From contig VXPS01000110.1 of NCBI GenBank assembly GCA_009839425.1, positions 1 to 34,593 of the forward strand: a DNA stretch of 34,593 bases, in the 5' to 3' direction. This DNA is from Chloroflexota bacterium. Lineage in GTDB: Bacteria > Chloroflexota > UBA11872. The notes beneath the pieces are model-generated. The model did no database searches. It was given only the letters and a program-made list of their open reading frames with translations, and had not been told where the DNA came from. This document shows, one piece after another, positions 14,889-23,949 of this stretch. How positions within the stretch are numbered: the first letter of the stretch is position 1; every line of letters starts with the position of its first letter. The translations under genes were made by a program, and so were the position numbers.

Positions 14889-15743
14889 ATGCCGGTAGGA
14901 AGTGGATCGCATCGCTACGAGCGCGTGCAGGGGTGGCCGCAGCTGCCGGCGGACATCTACCTGGGCTGGATTGGCAGCGTGGGCGTGGACAGCCAGGGCC
15001 GCGTCTACTGCTTCTGTCGCGGTACCCACCCCATGGTCGTCTTCGACGCCGACGGCCGCGTCGTCGACACCTGGGGCGACGACCTGCTTAACCACGCCCA
15101 CGGCGTCTATGTGGACGCCGACGAGCACCTCTGGCTCACCGACCGCTACGCCCACGTCGTCTGGGTCACCACGACCGAAGGTCAAGTCGTCCGCCGAATC
15201 GGGTATCCCAACTTCACCAGCGCCGACGGCGGCCTCTTCAACCACCCCACCAACACCCACCTCGGCGCCGATGGGTCCATCTACGTGTCAGACGGCTACG
15301 GCGACACTCGCTGCCACCGCTTCGCGCCCACCGGTCAATTGCTCAACAGCTGGGGCGAGCCGGGCACCGGTCCCGGCCAGTTCGACCTGCCGCATGGCAT
15401 CTGGGCCCTCAGCGATGACCGCATCCTGGTCGCCGATCGCGAAAACCACCGCATCCAGATCTTCGATCCCGACGGTGTCTACATGGACCAATGGACCGGC
15501 TATCGCCAGCCCTCCGACTTCTACGTCGACGAGGACGCCGGCGTCATCTACCTGGCCGAAGTCGGCGGTCGAGTCTCGATTCTCGACCTGACCGGCCGGA
15601 TCATCACCTCCTGGGAAGACCCCGGCGACGGCGGCGCAACCTTCAGCGCCCCCCACGGCATCTGGGTCGACCCCGAAGGCGCCATCTACATGGGCGAAGT
15701 CCAGCGCGACGACGCTCTCTATAAATTCGAACCCATCAGCTGA
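14889..15743 (+). CDS. NHL-repeat six-bladed beta-propeller protein
   Basis: This 284-residue protein is built almost entirely from NHL-type blades with recurring patterns such as GVDSQGRVYCF, GVYVDADEHLWLTDRYAHVV, HLGADGSIYVSDGYG and GIWALSDDRILVADRENHRIQIFDPDG. The closest families are the lyase domain of peptidyl-alpha-hydroxyglycine amidating enzymes and SMP-30-like propellers. Their metal- and substrate-binding His and Asp positions cannot be verified by eye, so an enzyme activity is not claimed. There is no signal peptide. The start ATG has a strong GGGGAGGG site about seven bases upstream. It stands alone between gaps on both sides. The same fold occurs in the SMP-30-like gene at 33030. 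Confidence 0.82.
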   Translation: MPVGSGSHRYERVQGWPQLPADIYLGWIGSVGVDSQGRVYCFCRGTHPMVVFDADGRVVDTWGDDLLNHAHGVYVDADEHLWLTDRYAHVVWVTTTEGQVVRRIGYPNFTSADGGLFNHPTNTHLGADGSIYVSDGYGDTRCHRFAPTGQLLNSWGEPGTGPGQFDLPHGIWALSDDRILVADRENHRIQIFDPDGVYMDQWTGYRQPSDFYVDEDAGVIYLAEVGGRVSILDLTGRIITSWEDPGDGGATFSAPHGIWVDPEGAIYMGEVQRDDALYKFEPIS

Positions 15744-15910
15744 CGAATAGGCCGTCGCTGCAATGCGGACGGCGCGTCGGTTCCGGTCGGTGGCCGTTTC
15801 GCGGCCGTGACGGGCGCTGGCGGGTACGGGCGGCCGCGATGCGAACGGATCCGGCGTTGCACGTAGCAATGATGCGCCGGTATTGACAAGACCGGTGGTA
15901 CGGTTCGGGT

Positions 15911-16669
15911 GTGACCAGTGCACTCCCGGCGGCCGTGTTTTTTGATGCGTACGGCACGCTGATTCACTTTCCGGCCGACCCCTCGCCGTTCGCCTACATG
16001 GCCGACGCGGTGCGGCGGGCAGGGGTGGACTTGCCGCGCGAGCGCCTGGATGCGGCGTTGAACGCCGAGATGCGCTACTTCAAGGCCCACTTCGCCGGGG
16101 TTCGGACGGCGGAGGACTTTGAACGGCTCAAGCTTGACGATGCCCGGGTGTATGTGGATGAGCTTGGAGACACCGGTCCCGTGCGCCTGGACGTTGCCCA
16201 CATGGCCGCCGAACTGCACGAAGCCTTTGCGACACGGGTGCTTCCGGATTCCCTGCCGGCGATCGATGCGGTCCAGGCGGCCGGGGTGCGGGTTGGCGTG
16301 CTCAGCAACTACAGCTACCTGCTGCCGCTGGTGCTGGACGGGTTGGGGCTGGCCGACCGGCTGGACCCGGTCGTGTTCTCGGCAGCCGTGGGCGCCGAGA
16401 AACCGGATCGGCGCATATTCGAGACGGCGGCCGCGGCCGTTGACGCGAAGCCGGCGGATTGCGTGCTGATCGGCGACGACCTGCAGAATGACGTAGCGGG
16501 CGGGCGTGGTTGCGGCATGCCGGTGGTGTGGATCGCGCGCGATGGGGCAACCGCTCCTCCGGGCGTGGCGACGGCCCGAGACCTGGCAGAGGCGGCGCGC
16601 ATGGCGCTGGCGCCCGGGTGGCGGATGCTCTCGCTCACCGAGCCTGGGCGTTCAGGGAGGGACGCCTGA
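15911..16669 (+). CDS. HAD superfamily hydrolase (subfamily IA)
   Basis: This is a 252-residue HAD hydrolase with a helical cap (about 20-105). Motif I is FFDAYGTL with the nucleophile Asp at about 12. Motif II is VGVLSNYSYL at about 124-133, motif III EKPDRRIFE has the Lys at about 158, and motif IV is LIGDDLQNDVAGGRGCGM at about 183-200. In motif I the second Asp (+2, the usual general acid of phosphatases) is Tyr, as in haloacid dehalogenases, while motif IV is of phosphatase type. The function is therefore ambiguous between phosphatase and dehalogenase-like. GTG 15911 is the start, with only a weak GGG upstream. YjbQ begins one base after its stop, so the two are co-transcribed. Confidence 0.85.
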   Translation: MTSALPAAVFFDAYGTLIHFPADPSPFAYMADAVRRAGVDLPRERLDAALNAEMRYFKAHFAGVRTAEDFERLKLDDARVYVDELGDTGPVRLDVAHMAAELHEAFATRVLPDSLPAIDAVQAAGVRVGVLSNYSYLLPLVLDGLGLADRLDPVVFSAAVGAEKPDRRIFETAAAAVDAKPADCVLIGDDLQNDVAGGRGCGMPVVWIARDGATAPPGVATARDLAEAARMALAPGWRMLSLTEPGRSGRDA

Positions 16670-16670
16670 C

Positions 16671-17090
16671 GTGCCCCTTGCCACGCTGCGTGTCACGACC
16701 TCGTCTCGGACGTCGGTACATCCGATCGGCCGGCAGATCCAGGCGGCAATCGAGGGCAAGGTTCGGCGCGACTGTTTGCTGCTGGTCAGCGTTCCGCACA
16801 CGACGTGCGCCGTGACGCTAAATGAGCCTGAGCCAGGTCTCCTGGACGACTTTGCGCGGGCGTTGGAGCGCTTGATTCCGTGGGATGGGGACTACGCGCA
16901 CAACCAGGGGGCCGAGGACAATGCGGCCGCGCACGTGCGGGCCAACCTGATCGGTCACCAGGTGCTGTTGCCGGTGACGGCCGGGCGGCTGCAGATAGGC
17001 GTGTGGCAGGACGTGCTGCTGGTCGAATGCGACGGGCCGCGAAGCCGGACGGTCGACATTCGGCTACTGGCCGACCCGGACTCCAGCTAG
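16671..17090 (+). CDS. yjbQ: YjbQ family protein (UPF0047)
   Basis: This 139-residue protein is of the YjbQ/UPF0047 family, a small trimeric fold; the E. coli member has weak thiamine-phosphate synthase activity. Family hallmarks present are PHTTCAVTLNE at about 42-52, the acidic HNQGAEDNAAAHVRANLIG at about 77-95, and the C-terminal GRLQIGVWQDVLLVECDGPRSR at about 105-126. GTG 16671 lies one base after the HAD stop with an AGGGAGGG site at 16654-16661, nine bases upstream, which fixes the start. Co-transcription with a HAD hydrolase suggests linked handling of a phosphorylated metabolite, but this is inference. Its stop overlaps the convergent solute-binding gene in a CTAG (17087-17090). Confidence 0.92.
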   Translation: MPLATLRVTTSSRTSVHPIGRQIQAAIEGKVRRDCLLLVSVPHTTCAVTLNEPEPGLLDDFARALERLIPWDGDYAHNQGAEDNAAAHVRANLIGHQVLLPVTAGRLQIGVWQDVLLVECDGPRSRTVDIRLLADPDSS

Positions 17091-18612
17091 AGCCCGCGTC
17101 TCTCCAGGTCGGCCAGGAAGCGGTTCCCGAAGGGCAGGGGCTGGCGGTAGCCGGGGCGGTCGGCTGAGGCGGACCAGTTACGCAGTCGTAGCTGCCGGGT
17201 GATGAGCGCGTCCGCTTGGGCCAGATAGGCGGCGGCTTCCCGGTCGCCCTGGCGCACCACGGCAATCGGGTCACCGGTCAGCACGTGCCAGGTCTTGGCG
17301 CCCGGGTGCGCCGGGCTGCGCATGGCCTGCGCGGCGGCCTGGATCAGCGGCGTGCGGTTGTACGGCTGCTGGTTTGGGTCCAGGTACGCCGGGTCCTCGA
17401 GCGTTTCCAGCCGCACCGGGGTCAGCAGATTGGTGCGGGCGAGCGCGCGTTGCGCCGGGGAGTCAAGCAGGAAACGGGCAAGGGTCCAGGCGGCGTCCGG
17501 CTCGGCGCTGTGCGACGAAATCGCCACGCACAGCTCGTTGGCCTCGGTGCGGGATTCACGGCCTTCCCAGGCGGGCAGCGGCGCCACGGCCCAGGGCAGG
17601 GTGGCACGGACCCAGCGTCCCACGTCAGTATGGTCGATGTGCATGGAAGCCAGGCCGCCGCTGAAGGGCGCCACGAACCGATAAGCCGTCGGTAGTTCGA
17701 TCGCCAGGTTGGTCTGCCAGCTGGTCAGCCGTTGCAGGCGCTCCTGGCGCTGGGGCGTCGTGAGGGTCGATGCCCGCTGCTCGGCGTCGAGAAAGTCATC
17801 GCTTCCCTGGGCCAGAACGGGGCGCGCGTACGCCGGGATGGCCGTGAGTCCGAATCTCTCCACGCGCTGATTGTTGGCGATGACCAGGCGTCGCGCGGCC
17901 TCCTCGAATTCGGCCACAGTCCAGGGAGATTGCCAGCTCATCGGCGCCGTGACGCCCACCGACTCGAGGTGTTGCGCGTTGTAGAGCACGCACTGGTGCG
18001 TGGTCCGATGCTGAGTGTCGAGATCTCGCCGCCGGCGCCGGTCCGGGCCACTGGGGCGCCGGGCGCCGCTTCGCGCAGGTCGGCGTCCATATCAACGCGC
18101 GCAGCCAGTCCGTGGAGAAAGCCCGCCGCCGTGAAGTCGAAGACGTCCTCGGGTTCGATTCGAGTGACGTCTGGTCCCTCGCCTCTTCGCAGGCGAGTCC
18201 GCAGCCGGTCGGAGGTCAGCGCGTTGTCCAGGCGCGCCTGCACCGTGACCCAGGGGATTGCCTTCCGAAACTCCTGCTCGATCTCGCGAAAGGCGCCGAG
18301 CAGCACCCGGGGGCCCCAGGTTTCGAACTGAATGGTGGCGGCGGGAGATTGGGAGGCGACGACGCTTGCGGACGCAGCTAAGGGCCGCGATGCGGCCGGT
18401 TCCGGGGTTGCGGTGGGTAGCGGCGGCGGTTGCACGACTGCCACCGGCGGCAGAGTCACTGGCGGTAGCTCAGACCCGCTCCGGTCCAACGTGCATGCAG
18501 CCAAAAGCCCGCTGCCCGCGATCAGGCTGGCCCGCATCAGTGCCCGACGCGAGAGCTCCGCGGGGTTTGCGGCCGACCGCGGCTTGCGGCGTGCCGGAGG
18601 CAGCGTGCTCAT
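17087..18612 (-). pseudogene. Extracellular solute-binding lipoprotein, split by a frameshift
   Basis: Two overlapping minus-strand frames join into one family 1 solute-binding protein of about 508 residues. The first (18612 to about 17990) starts with a twin-arginine lipoprotein signal: SRRALMRAS at about 21-29 and lipobox LLAAC with Cys 40, followed by a Pro-rich linker and TIQFETWGPRVLLGAFREIEQEF. The second (about 17989 to 17087) continues with VLYNAQHLESVGV and FSGGLASMHIDHTDVGRW to the end. The shift occurs in the few bases around 17985-17998, where the family expects a sequence like IGPRTS-x-x-LYN; one missing base would explain it. It is either a real inactivation or a sequencing error, as the rest of both frames is well kept. 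No permease genes are adjacent. Confidence 0.85.
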
Positions 18613-18737
18613 GTGCGGGCCGCGTCGGGCAGGAGCATCAGAAATGACGGGTAAGTCCTGGTTGCTCGAGGCTCACTGGCTATTCTGACCTGAACTCCTC
18701 CACCGCTGGCGAACTCGAAAGGCTTCGCGCCATCGAC

Positions 18738-20918
18738 GTGCTGCTCTGGGCTGGCGCCTTGGCGGTGTTGTCCATTCTCGGACTGCCGTGGGCGTTCCTT
18801 TTGTGTCGACGTTTGCCCTCGCGTGGCGTGCTGCTGGCGGCGCCGGTTGGGCTGTTCCTGGCCCATTATCTCGCCTGGGCCGGACTCTCAACGGGCCTGC
18901 TCAGCAATGGCCGCGGATACGCAGCCGCCACGCTGGTGGCGTTCGCCACGCTCAGCGCGTTGCTGACCTGGATGCTGCGTCCACATCTAGGTGATTTGCG
19001 CGGCCGCGGGCGCCTGTGGGTGGTGGGCTGCATCTCGTTGCTGGTGCTGTTTGTGGTGGGCGCTGGACTTCGCTGGCTCAATCCCGAGATCGGCGGAACG
19101 GAGAAGCCCATGGACCTGGCACTGCTCAACGCCACCGCCCATGCGACGTCCTTTCCCCCGCCCGATCCGTGGTTTGCCGGCGAGACCATCAACTATTACT
19201 ACCTCGGGTACTCCATGGCCGCGTTCGGTCTGCATCTCAGCGGCGCGGAGCCGGCCGTCGGCTACAACCTGGCCCTGGCCGCGCTCTTTGCGCTTGGCGG
19301 CGTGGCTGCCGCTTCCGCCGGCTACGACCTGGCCGTGCTGACGGGCGCCGGGAGGCGAGCCCGCAAGGCGGCGGCCGTGCTGGCACTCATGCTCACCATG
19401 GTGGCCGGCAATCTGGCCGTCCTGCGCGACATCTTCTCGGAGAGCCCGGACGCGCCCACAGGCTTCTGGAGGGGCATTGGCTGGAATGCCTCGCGCACAA
19501 TTCAGCGCGAGGACGCCGGCCAGGTGATCGACTACACGATCAATGAATTCCCGGCCTTCTCCTTCGTCCTGGGCGACTTGCACCCGCACGTGATGGCGCT
19601 TCCGATCACGCTGATGGCCGTCTCGCTGGCCGTGCAGTGGATGGTGGCGGGGGCGCGGCCGCAGCCCGATTCCCTGGCCGAGCGACTCGCGCGCGGCGCC
19701 CTAACGGGGCTGGTGCTGGGAGGTCTCTATGCGCTCAATGCCTGGGACGCGCCCACGTTCGCGGGCCTGGTGCTGGCGGCTGGCGTGCTGGCGGCCTGGC
19801 GTGTGCGGTCGCGACTGCTGGCCCTGGTGCCCCCAACCGCCGCTGCGCTGATCGTGGCCGTCGCCGCCTGGCTGCCCTATACCCTGAACTATGCGCCCGG
19901 CAGCCGTGGGATCGGCGTTGTGACGGTCAGAAGCGAGGCAATCGACTACTTCCAGGTGTTCGGACTGCTGTTGGGCGCGGCGGTCGTGACTCTGGCCGTC
20001 CTGCTCTGGGATGTCCGGCCGGACGGCCGCCTCTTTCTGGTCATCCTGCTCGCCGCTGGCGCCGGGGCTACGCTGATCGCACGCGGGGAGGTGGTGGTTG
20101 CGCTGGCCGCGCTGCTCGTTCTCAGCGTCTATGCGCTCTGGACCCACCGGGCCGAGCCGGGGCTCGCGGCGCTGCTCTGGCTGCTGGTTGCCGGCCTGGG
20201 GCTCCTGACGGTCGTTGAGGCTGTCTACGTCGACGACTTCTTTGGTCCGCCTAACGAACGTATGAACACGGTGTTCAAGCTGCACTACCAAGCCTGGAGT
20301 CTGCTGGCGATTGCGGCCGGACCAGGCCTGGTTCTGGCCTGGCGGCGGCTTACCCAACCGGGCGGGTTGCGCCTGACGCTCACGCGCGCGATCGCGCTGA
20401 CCGTGTTTGCGCTGCTGGCGGTCCCGGCGCTGACCTATCCGATCGTCGCCACCAAGGCCAAGTCCGAGGCCAGTTCGGTGTCCGGATCGTTGGACGGACT
20501 GGCCGCCGACCGGCTCGGCCGACCCTCGGAGGTTGCCGCGGCCGAGTGGCTGCGCAGGCACGCCCCGGGCGGCGCCGTGCTGCTTGAGGCGCCCGGCCGC
20601 GCCTACTCCGGCGACTCGCGAATGTCCACCTGGACGGGAATCCCGAGCGTTATCGGCTGGACCCAACACGAAGAGCTGTGGCGGGAGTCCGATCCGCGGA
20701 TCGCCGCTCGTACGGCCGATACCGACACCGCCTACCGGACCGACGACTCGGCGCTGCGGCGCGCGGTGCTGGACCGCTATAGCGTGACACACGTCGTGGC
20801 CGGCGACAGCGAGCGTGACCGATATGGGCCCGAGGTCGTGGACCGCCTGGGCCAAGACCTCACGGCGGTCTTCACCGCGGGCGGCACCACGATCTTCCGG
20901 GTTGGAGCGGGCCGGTGA
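18738..20918 (+). CDS. DUF2298 (YYY-type) membrane protein
   Basis: This 726-residue polytopic membrane protein of the DUF2298 / Chlor_Arch_YYY family belongs to a GT-C-like group found mainly in Chloroflexota and Archaea. The family-naming tract is NYYYLGYSMAA at about 152-162, just after DPWFAGETI. Other conserved elements are VLGDLHPHVMALPI at about 277-290, ALNAWDAPTF at about 334-343, and FGPPNERMNTVFKLHYQAWSLLAI at about 503-526. At least a dozen hydrophobic helices are visible. The C-terminal 130 residues form a soluble domain. The start is GTG 18738 with a distant AAAGG. It is the first gene of a three-gene operon overlapping the next by GTGA. A role in glycosylation with lipid-linked sugars is inferred from the family and its partner. 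Confidence 0.85.
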   Translation: MLLWAGALAVLSILGLPWAFLLCRRLPSRGVLLAAPVGLFLAHYLAWAGLSTGLLSNGRGYAAATLVAFATLSALLTWMLRPHLGDLRGRGRLWVVGCISLLVLFVVGAGLRWLNPEIGGTEKPMDLALLNATAHATSFPPPDPWFAGETINYYYLGYSMAAFGLHLSGAEPAVGYNLALAALFALGGVAAASAGYDLAVLTGAGRRARKAAAVLALMLTMVAGNLAVLRDIFSESPDAPTGFWRGIGWNASRTIQREDAGQVIDYTINEFPAFSFVLGDLHPHVMALPITLMAVSLAVQWMVAGARPQPDSLAERLARGALTGLVLGGLYALNAWDAPTFAGLVLAAGVLAAWRVRSRLLALVPPTAAALIVAVAAWLPYTLNYAPGSRGIGVVTVRSEAIDYFQVFGLLLGAAVVTLAVLLWDVRPDGRLFLVILLAAGAGATLIARGEVVVALAALLVLSVYALWTHRAEPGLAALLWLLVAGLGLLTVVEAVYVDDFFGPPNERMNTVFKLHYQAWSLLAIAAGPGLVLAWRRLTQPGGLRLTLTRAIALTVFALLAVPALTYPIVATKAKSEASSVSGSLDGLAADRLGRPSEVAAAEWLRRHAPGGAVLLEAPGRAYSGDSRMSTWTGIPSVIGWTQHEELWRESDPRIAARTADTDTAYRTDDSALRRAVLDRYSVTHVVAGDSERDRYGPEVVDRLGQDLTAVFTAGGTTIFRVGAGR

Positions 20919-22618
20919 GCGCCGGCACGCACTCGGTCGGGGGTTGGCTGTCGCGCCCGGGCTGGTTTGGCTGGTCGCGCGGGGAGTGGCTGCTTTACGT
21001 CCTGATTCTGGCCGCCGCCGCGGGCCTGCGCTTCTTCGATCTGGGCGAGCGGGTCTATCACCACGACGAAGCAATTCACGCCAAAGAGTCCAACGACATG
21101 ATCAACGGCAAGCAGTTCCGGTATGACCCGGCGTACCACGGGCCGCTGCTGTATTTCGGCAATGTGGTCGTGTTCCTGGCCGCCGGGGTCACCGATGGCC
21201 TGGGGCGCGTGATCCCGGCGCTGTTTGGCGTGGCTTCGGTGGGCGCCCTGCTGATTTTCCGCCCGGAATTGGGCCGCACCGGCACGCCGCTGGCCATGGC
21301 GGCAATGACTATCTCCACGTCGTTCCTCTACTACTCGCGATTCCTGCGGATGGACATCTATGTGGCGCTGTTCACGCTGCTGCTCATCGGCTCCGTGATG
21401 CGCTATCTGGAACAGCCGCGGCGGCGCTGGATCTACCTGGCCTGGGCGACGCTGGGGCTCTCGCTGGCGACTAAGGAAAACACCTTCATTCACGGGTTTG
21501 CGCTGTTGATGGTTCTGATTGCCGTGGGTGGGCTGGCCTACCGCGCCTGGCGCCGCGGACCCGGCGCGTCTCCCCTGGGAGACCAGGCGCTCAATGCGTT
21601 TCGGTCGTTGGGATACGACGTCGAGCATGTGGTCTACGGCGCTCTGACCTTTGTGCTGATCGTGTTTGCGTTCTATACGTCGTTCCTCACCCACCTTCCG
21701 GGTTTCCGTGCGGCGTTCACCAGTTCCATCGAGTACTGGACCAGCGTCCATGAGTCCGAGCGGGTCAATCAGCCGTGGTTCTATTACGCGATGTTCCTGG
21801 GTCTGTACGAGCCGTTTGCGCTCTTGTTTGGTGCGGTTGCCCTGGTTCGCGGGCGCAGTGCCAGGCACTTGCTGCCGTTTGTGCTGGGCGTGTGGATCGT
21901 CGTGACGTGGATCGTCTATTCGGCGGCCGGCGAGAAGGCGCCGTGGCTGGTGCTGCACCTGCTGTGGCCGCCGATGTTGCTGGCGTGCTGGTGGGTGGGC
22001 CGCTGGTTCGATGAGACCCGTCCTCGCATTCCTCGATTCGTTGTGGGGCTGCTTAGCACCGGCCTGCTCTTCTGGACCCTGTGGTTCGCCGTTCCAATTA
22101 CGTACGAGCGGGGCAGCGTGCCCAACGACCTGGTCGTGTACGTGCAGTCCACGGATGACGTGAAGACAGTCGCCACGATCGCGGACGAGGTCGCCAGGCG
22201 GACCGGTCAGGGCGAGAAGCTGTCCATCCTCATCGACAACAACTACGCCTGGCCGACGGTCTGGTACCTGCGCGACTACACGGACGCGCTGTACACGAAG
22301 GACATGAACCTGGAGGACGCCCAGCAGGCGCAGATCGTGCTCATGTCGCCGTCCAGTGCCGACACACTGGGCATCCAGCTTCCCGAATTCGTGGGCCGAC
22401 GGATGAAGCTGCGGTGGTGGTTCCCGGAGCACACGTACAAGAGCTGGAGCCTGGGATTCCTGGGCGAGTTCCTGGCGGATCCGCAAGCGCGGACTTCGTT
22501 CCTACACTGGTTATTGACGCGCGAGGAGCCGCCGGTTCCCAAGGGCTCGTATGACTTCATGCTGTATGTGCGAACCGACCTGCTGAACGAGGGACCGCTG
22601 GGGCCGTTCCGGCTGTGA
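20915..22618 (+). CDS. TIGR03663 / Agl23-like membrane glycosyltransferase
   Basis: This 567-residue membrane protein matches the TIGR03663 family (flippase-activity-associated Agl23-like), related to ArnT/PMT glycosyltransferases. After the first helix it has RVYHHDEAIHAKESNDM at about 46-62, where the Asp-Glu pair takes the place of the catalytic acidic motif of GT-C enzymes. Other recognisable parts are FRYDPAYHGPLLYFGNV, SRFLRMDIYVALFTLL and SLATKENTFIHGFALL, the last two shared with PMT-type enzymes. About ten membrane helices precede a soluble C-terminal domain (from about 390). The start GTG overlaps the upstream TGA (GTGA), and the stop overlaps the next gene in the same way. It probably transfers sugars from a polyprenyl phosphate at the membrane; acceptor unknown. 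Confidence 0.85.
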   Translation: MSAGTHSVGGWLSRPGWFGWSRGEWLLYVLILAAAAGLRFFDLGERVYHHDEAIHAKESNDMINGKQFRYDPAYHGPLLYFGNVVVFLAAGVTDGLGRVIPALFGVASVGALLIFRPELGRTGTPLAMAAMTISTSFLYYSRFLRMDIYVALFTLLLIGSVMRYLEQPRRRWIYLAWATLGLSLATKENTFIHGFALLMVLIAVGGLAYRAWRRGPGASPLGDQALNAFRSLGYDVEHVVYGALTFVLIVFAFYTSFLTHLPGFRAAFTSSIEYWTSVHESERVNQPWFYYAMFLGLYEPFALLFGAVALVRGRSARHLLPFVLGVWIVVTWIVYSAAGEKAPWLVLHLLWPPMLLACWWVGRWFDETRPRIPRFVVGLLSTGLLFWTLWFAVPITYERGSVPNDLVVYVQSTDDVKTVATIADEVARRTGQGEKLSILIDNNYAWPTVWYLRDYTDALYTKDMNLEDAQQAQIVLMSPSSADTLGIQLPEFVGRRMKLRWWFPEHTYKSWSLGFLGEFLADPQARTSFLHWLLTREEPPVPKGSYDFMLYVRTDLLNEGPLGPFRL

Positions 22619-23949
22619 AAGTTGTGATCGTCGGCGCCGGAATCACCGGCCTGGCTCTGTCGCATGAGCTGCTGAAGCTGGGCCACGGCGTCACGCTGGT
22701 TGAGGCGGCGCCGCGGCCGGGCGGCGAGCTGGCGACGGTGGAGGTGGGCGGGGAGCCGGTGGAGCGGTTCTACCACCATCTGTTCACCCACGACAGCTTC
22801 ATGATCGGCCTGGCGGAAGAGCTGGGTGTCGGGAACCGGCTGGAGTGGCCGGAGCCGGAGATGGGCTACTACCTGGGCGGCCGGCTCTACCCGTTCACCT
22901 CGCCGCTGGATCTGCTGAAGTTCGGGGCATTGAGCCCGTGGGCGCGGCTGCGGCTGGGGCTTGGATCGGTACTGCTGCAGCGCCGACGCGACTATGGGCC
23001 GTTTGAAGACCGGACGGCGGCGGAGGTGTTGCCGCGGTATGTGGGCCGCGAAGCGTTCGAAGCCATCTTCGCCTCGATGCTGCGGGCCAAGTTCGCGGGG
23101 CACTGGGAATCGGTGTCGATGGCCTGGATGTGGGCGCGGCTGATGGCCCGGGCGCGCACGCGGACGGCCGACAAGCGGCGGGAACGGCTGGGGTATTTCC
23201 GCGGGAGTTTCCGGGTGATTGTGGACGCGCTGGCGGACTCGGTGACAAAGCGTGGGGCGGAGCTGCGGCTGGCTTCGCCGGTGCAAGAGATCACGATCGG
23301 GGAGCCGGGCGCGCCGGCTTTGCGGGTGAATGACGAGCCGCTGGAGGCGGACGCGGTGGCGGCGACGGTGGGGCTGCCGATCATCCGGCGGCTGCTGCCG
23401 GCGTCACGGCGCGGGTTCACGGACTCGCTGGCGGCCACGTCGTATGTGGGGGCGTGCGTGGCATTGATCCAGATTCGCGAGCAGCTGTCGCGCTATTACT
23501 GGACCAACATCGGCGACCGCGACCTGCCGTTTGCCGGGCTAATCGAGCACACGAACTACGTCGATCGCGAGCGCTACGGCGGCAAGCGGCTGCTGTACGT
23601 GAGCAATTACCTGCCGCCGGAGCACGAGTTTTTCCAGCTGGACGACGACGTGCTGATCGAGCGGTTCGTGGATCCGATTGCGAAGGTGTTTCCGACGTTT
23701 CGGCGGGAGCACATCGAGGAGGCGTGGGTGTCGCGGGATCCGGTGGCGCAGCCGGTGATCGAGGCCGGATACCAGCGACGCAAGCCGCCGTATCCGTCGC
23801 CGATTCCCGGGTTCTACATCTGCAACACGGCGCAGATTTACCCGGAGGACCGGGGGACGAACTACAACGTGCGGATAGCGAAGGAATGCGCGGCGCAGCT
23901 GGAAGCTGATGCGCCGAAGCTGGTCGCGCGGCGGAGCGCGGACACCTAG
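22615..23949 (+). CDS. FAD-dependent oxidoreductase (amine oxidase/desaturase-like)
   Basis: This 444-residue flavoprotein opens with a dinucleotide-binding fold, VVIVGAGITGLALSHELLKLGHGVTLVEA at about 3-31, followed by PRPGGELAT, the second FAD-contact motif of the protoporphyrinogen oxidase / phytoene desaturase group. The C-terminus has the matching FAD motif, around ICNTAQIYPEDRGTNYNVRIAKECA at about 402-426. The middle (about 90-250) is the substrate domain. No membrane helix is evident, though peripheral binding is common in this group. The GTG start overlaps the upstream stop by four bases, so it is the third gene of the glycosyltransferase operon. It may modify a lipid or polyprenyl carrier or a sugar, but the substrate is unknown. 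It converges on comB with a CTAG overlap. Confidence 0.85.
   Translation: MKVVIVGAGITGLALSHELLKLGHGVTLVEAAPRPGGELATVEVGGEPVERFYHHLFTHDSFMIGLAEELGVGNRLEWPEPEMGYYLGGRLYPFTSPLDLLKFGALSPWARLRLGLGSVLLQRRRDYGPFEDRTAAEVLPRYVGREAFEAIFASMLRAKFAGHWESVSMAWMWARLMARARTRTADKRRERLGYFRGSFRVIVDALADSVTKRGAELRLASPVQEITIGEPGAPALRVNDEPLEADAVAATVGLPIIRRLLPASRRGFTDSLAATSYVGACVALIQIREQLSRYYWTNIGDRDLPFAGLIEHTNYVDRERYGGKRLLYVSNYLPPEHEFFQLDDDVLIERFVDPIAKVFPTFRREHIEEAWVSRDPVAQPVIEAGYQRRKPPYPSPIPGFYICNTAQIYPEDRGTNYNVRIAKECAAQLEADAPKLVARRSADT

Noticed and set aside
15883-15911. Perfect TTGACA upstream of the HAD gene
   Set aside because: No -10-like sequence lies 15-19 bases downstream before the start codon, so I do not call a promoter.
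20777-22486. Minus-strand frame of 569 codons opposite the Agl23-like gene
   Set aside because: The composition is typical of a shadow of a membrane protein gene (rich in Gln, Arg, His, Glu) and no motif is present.
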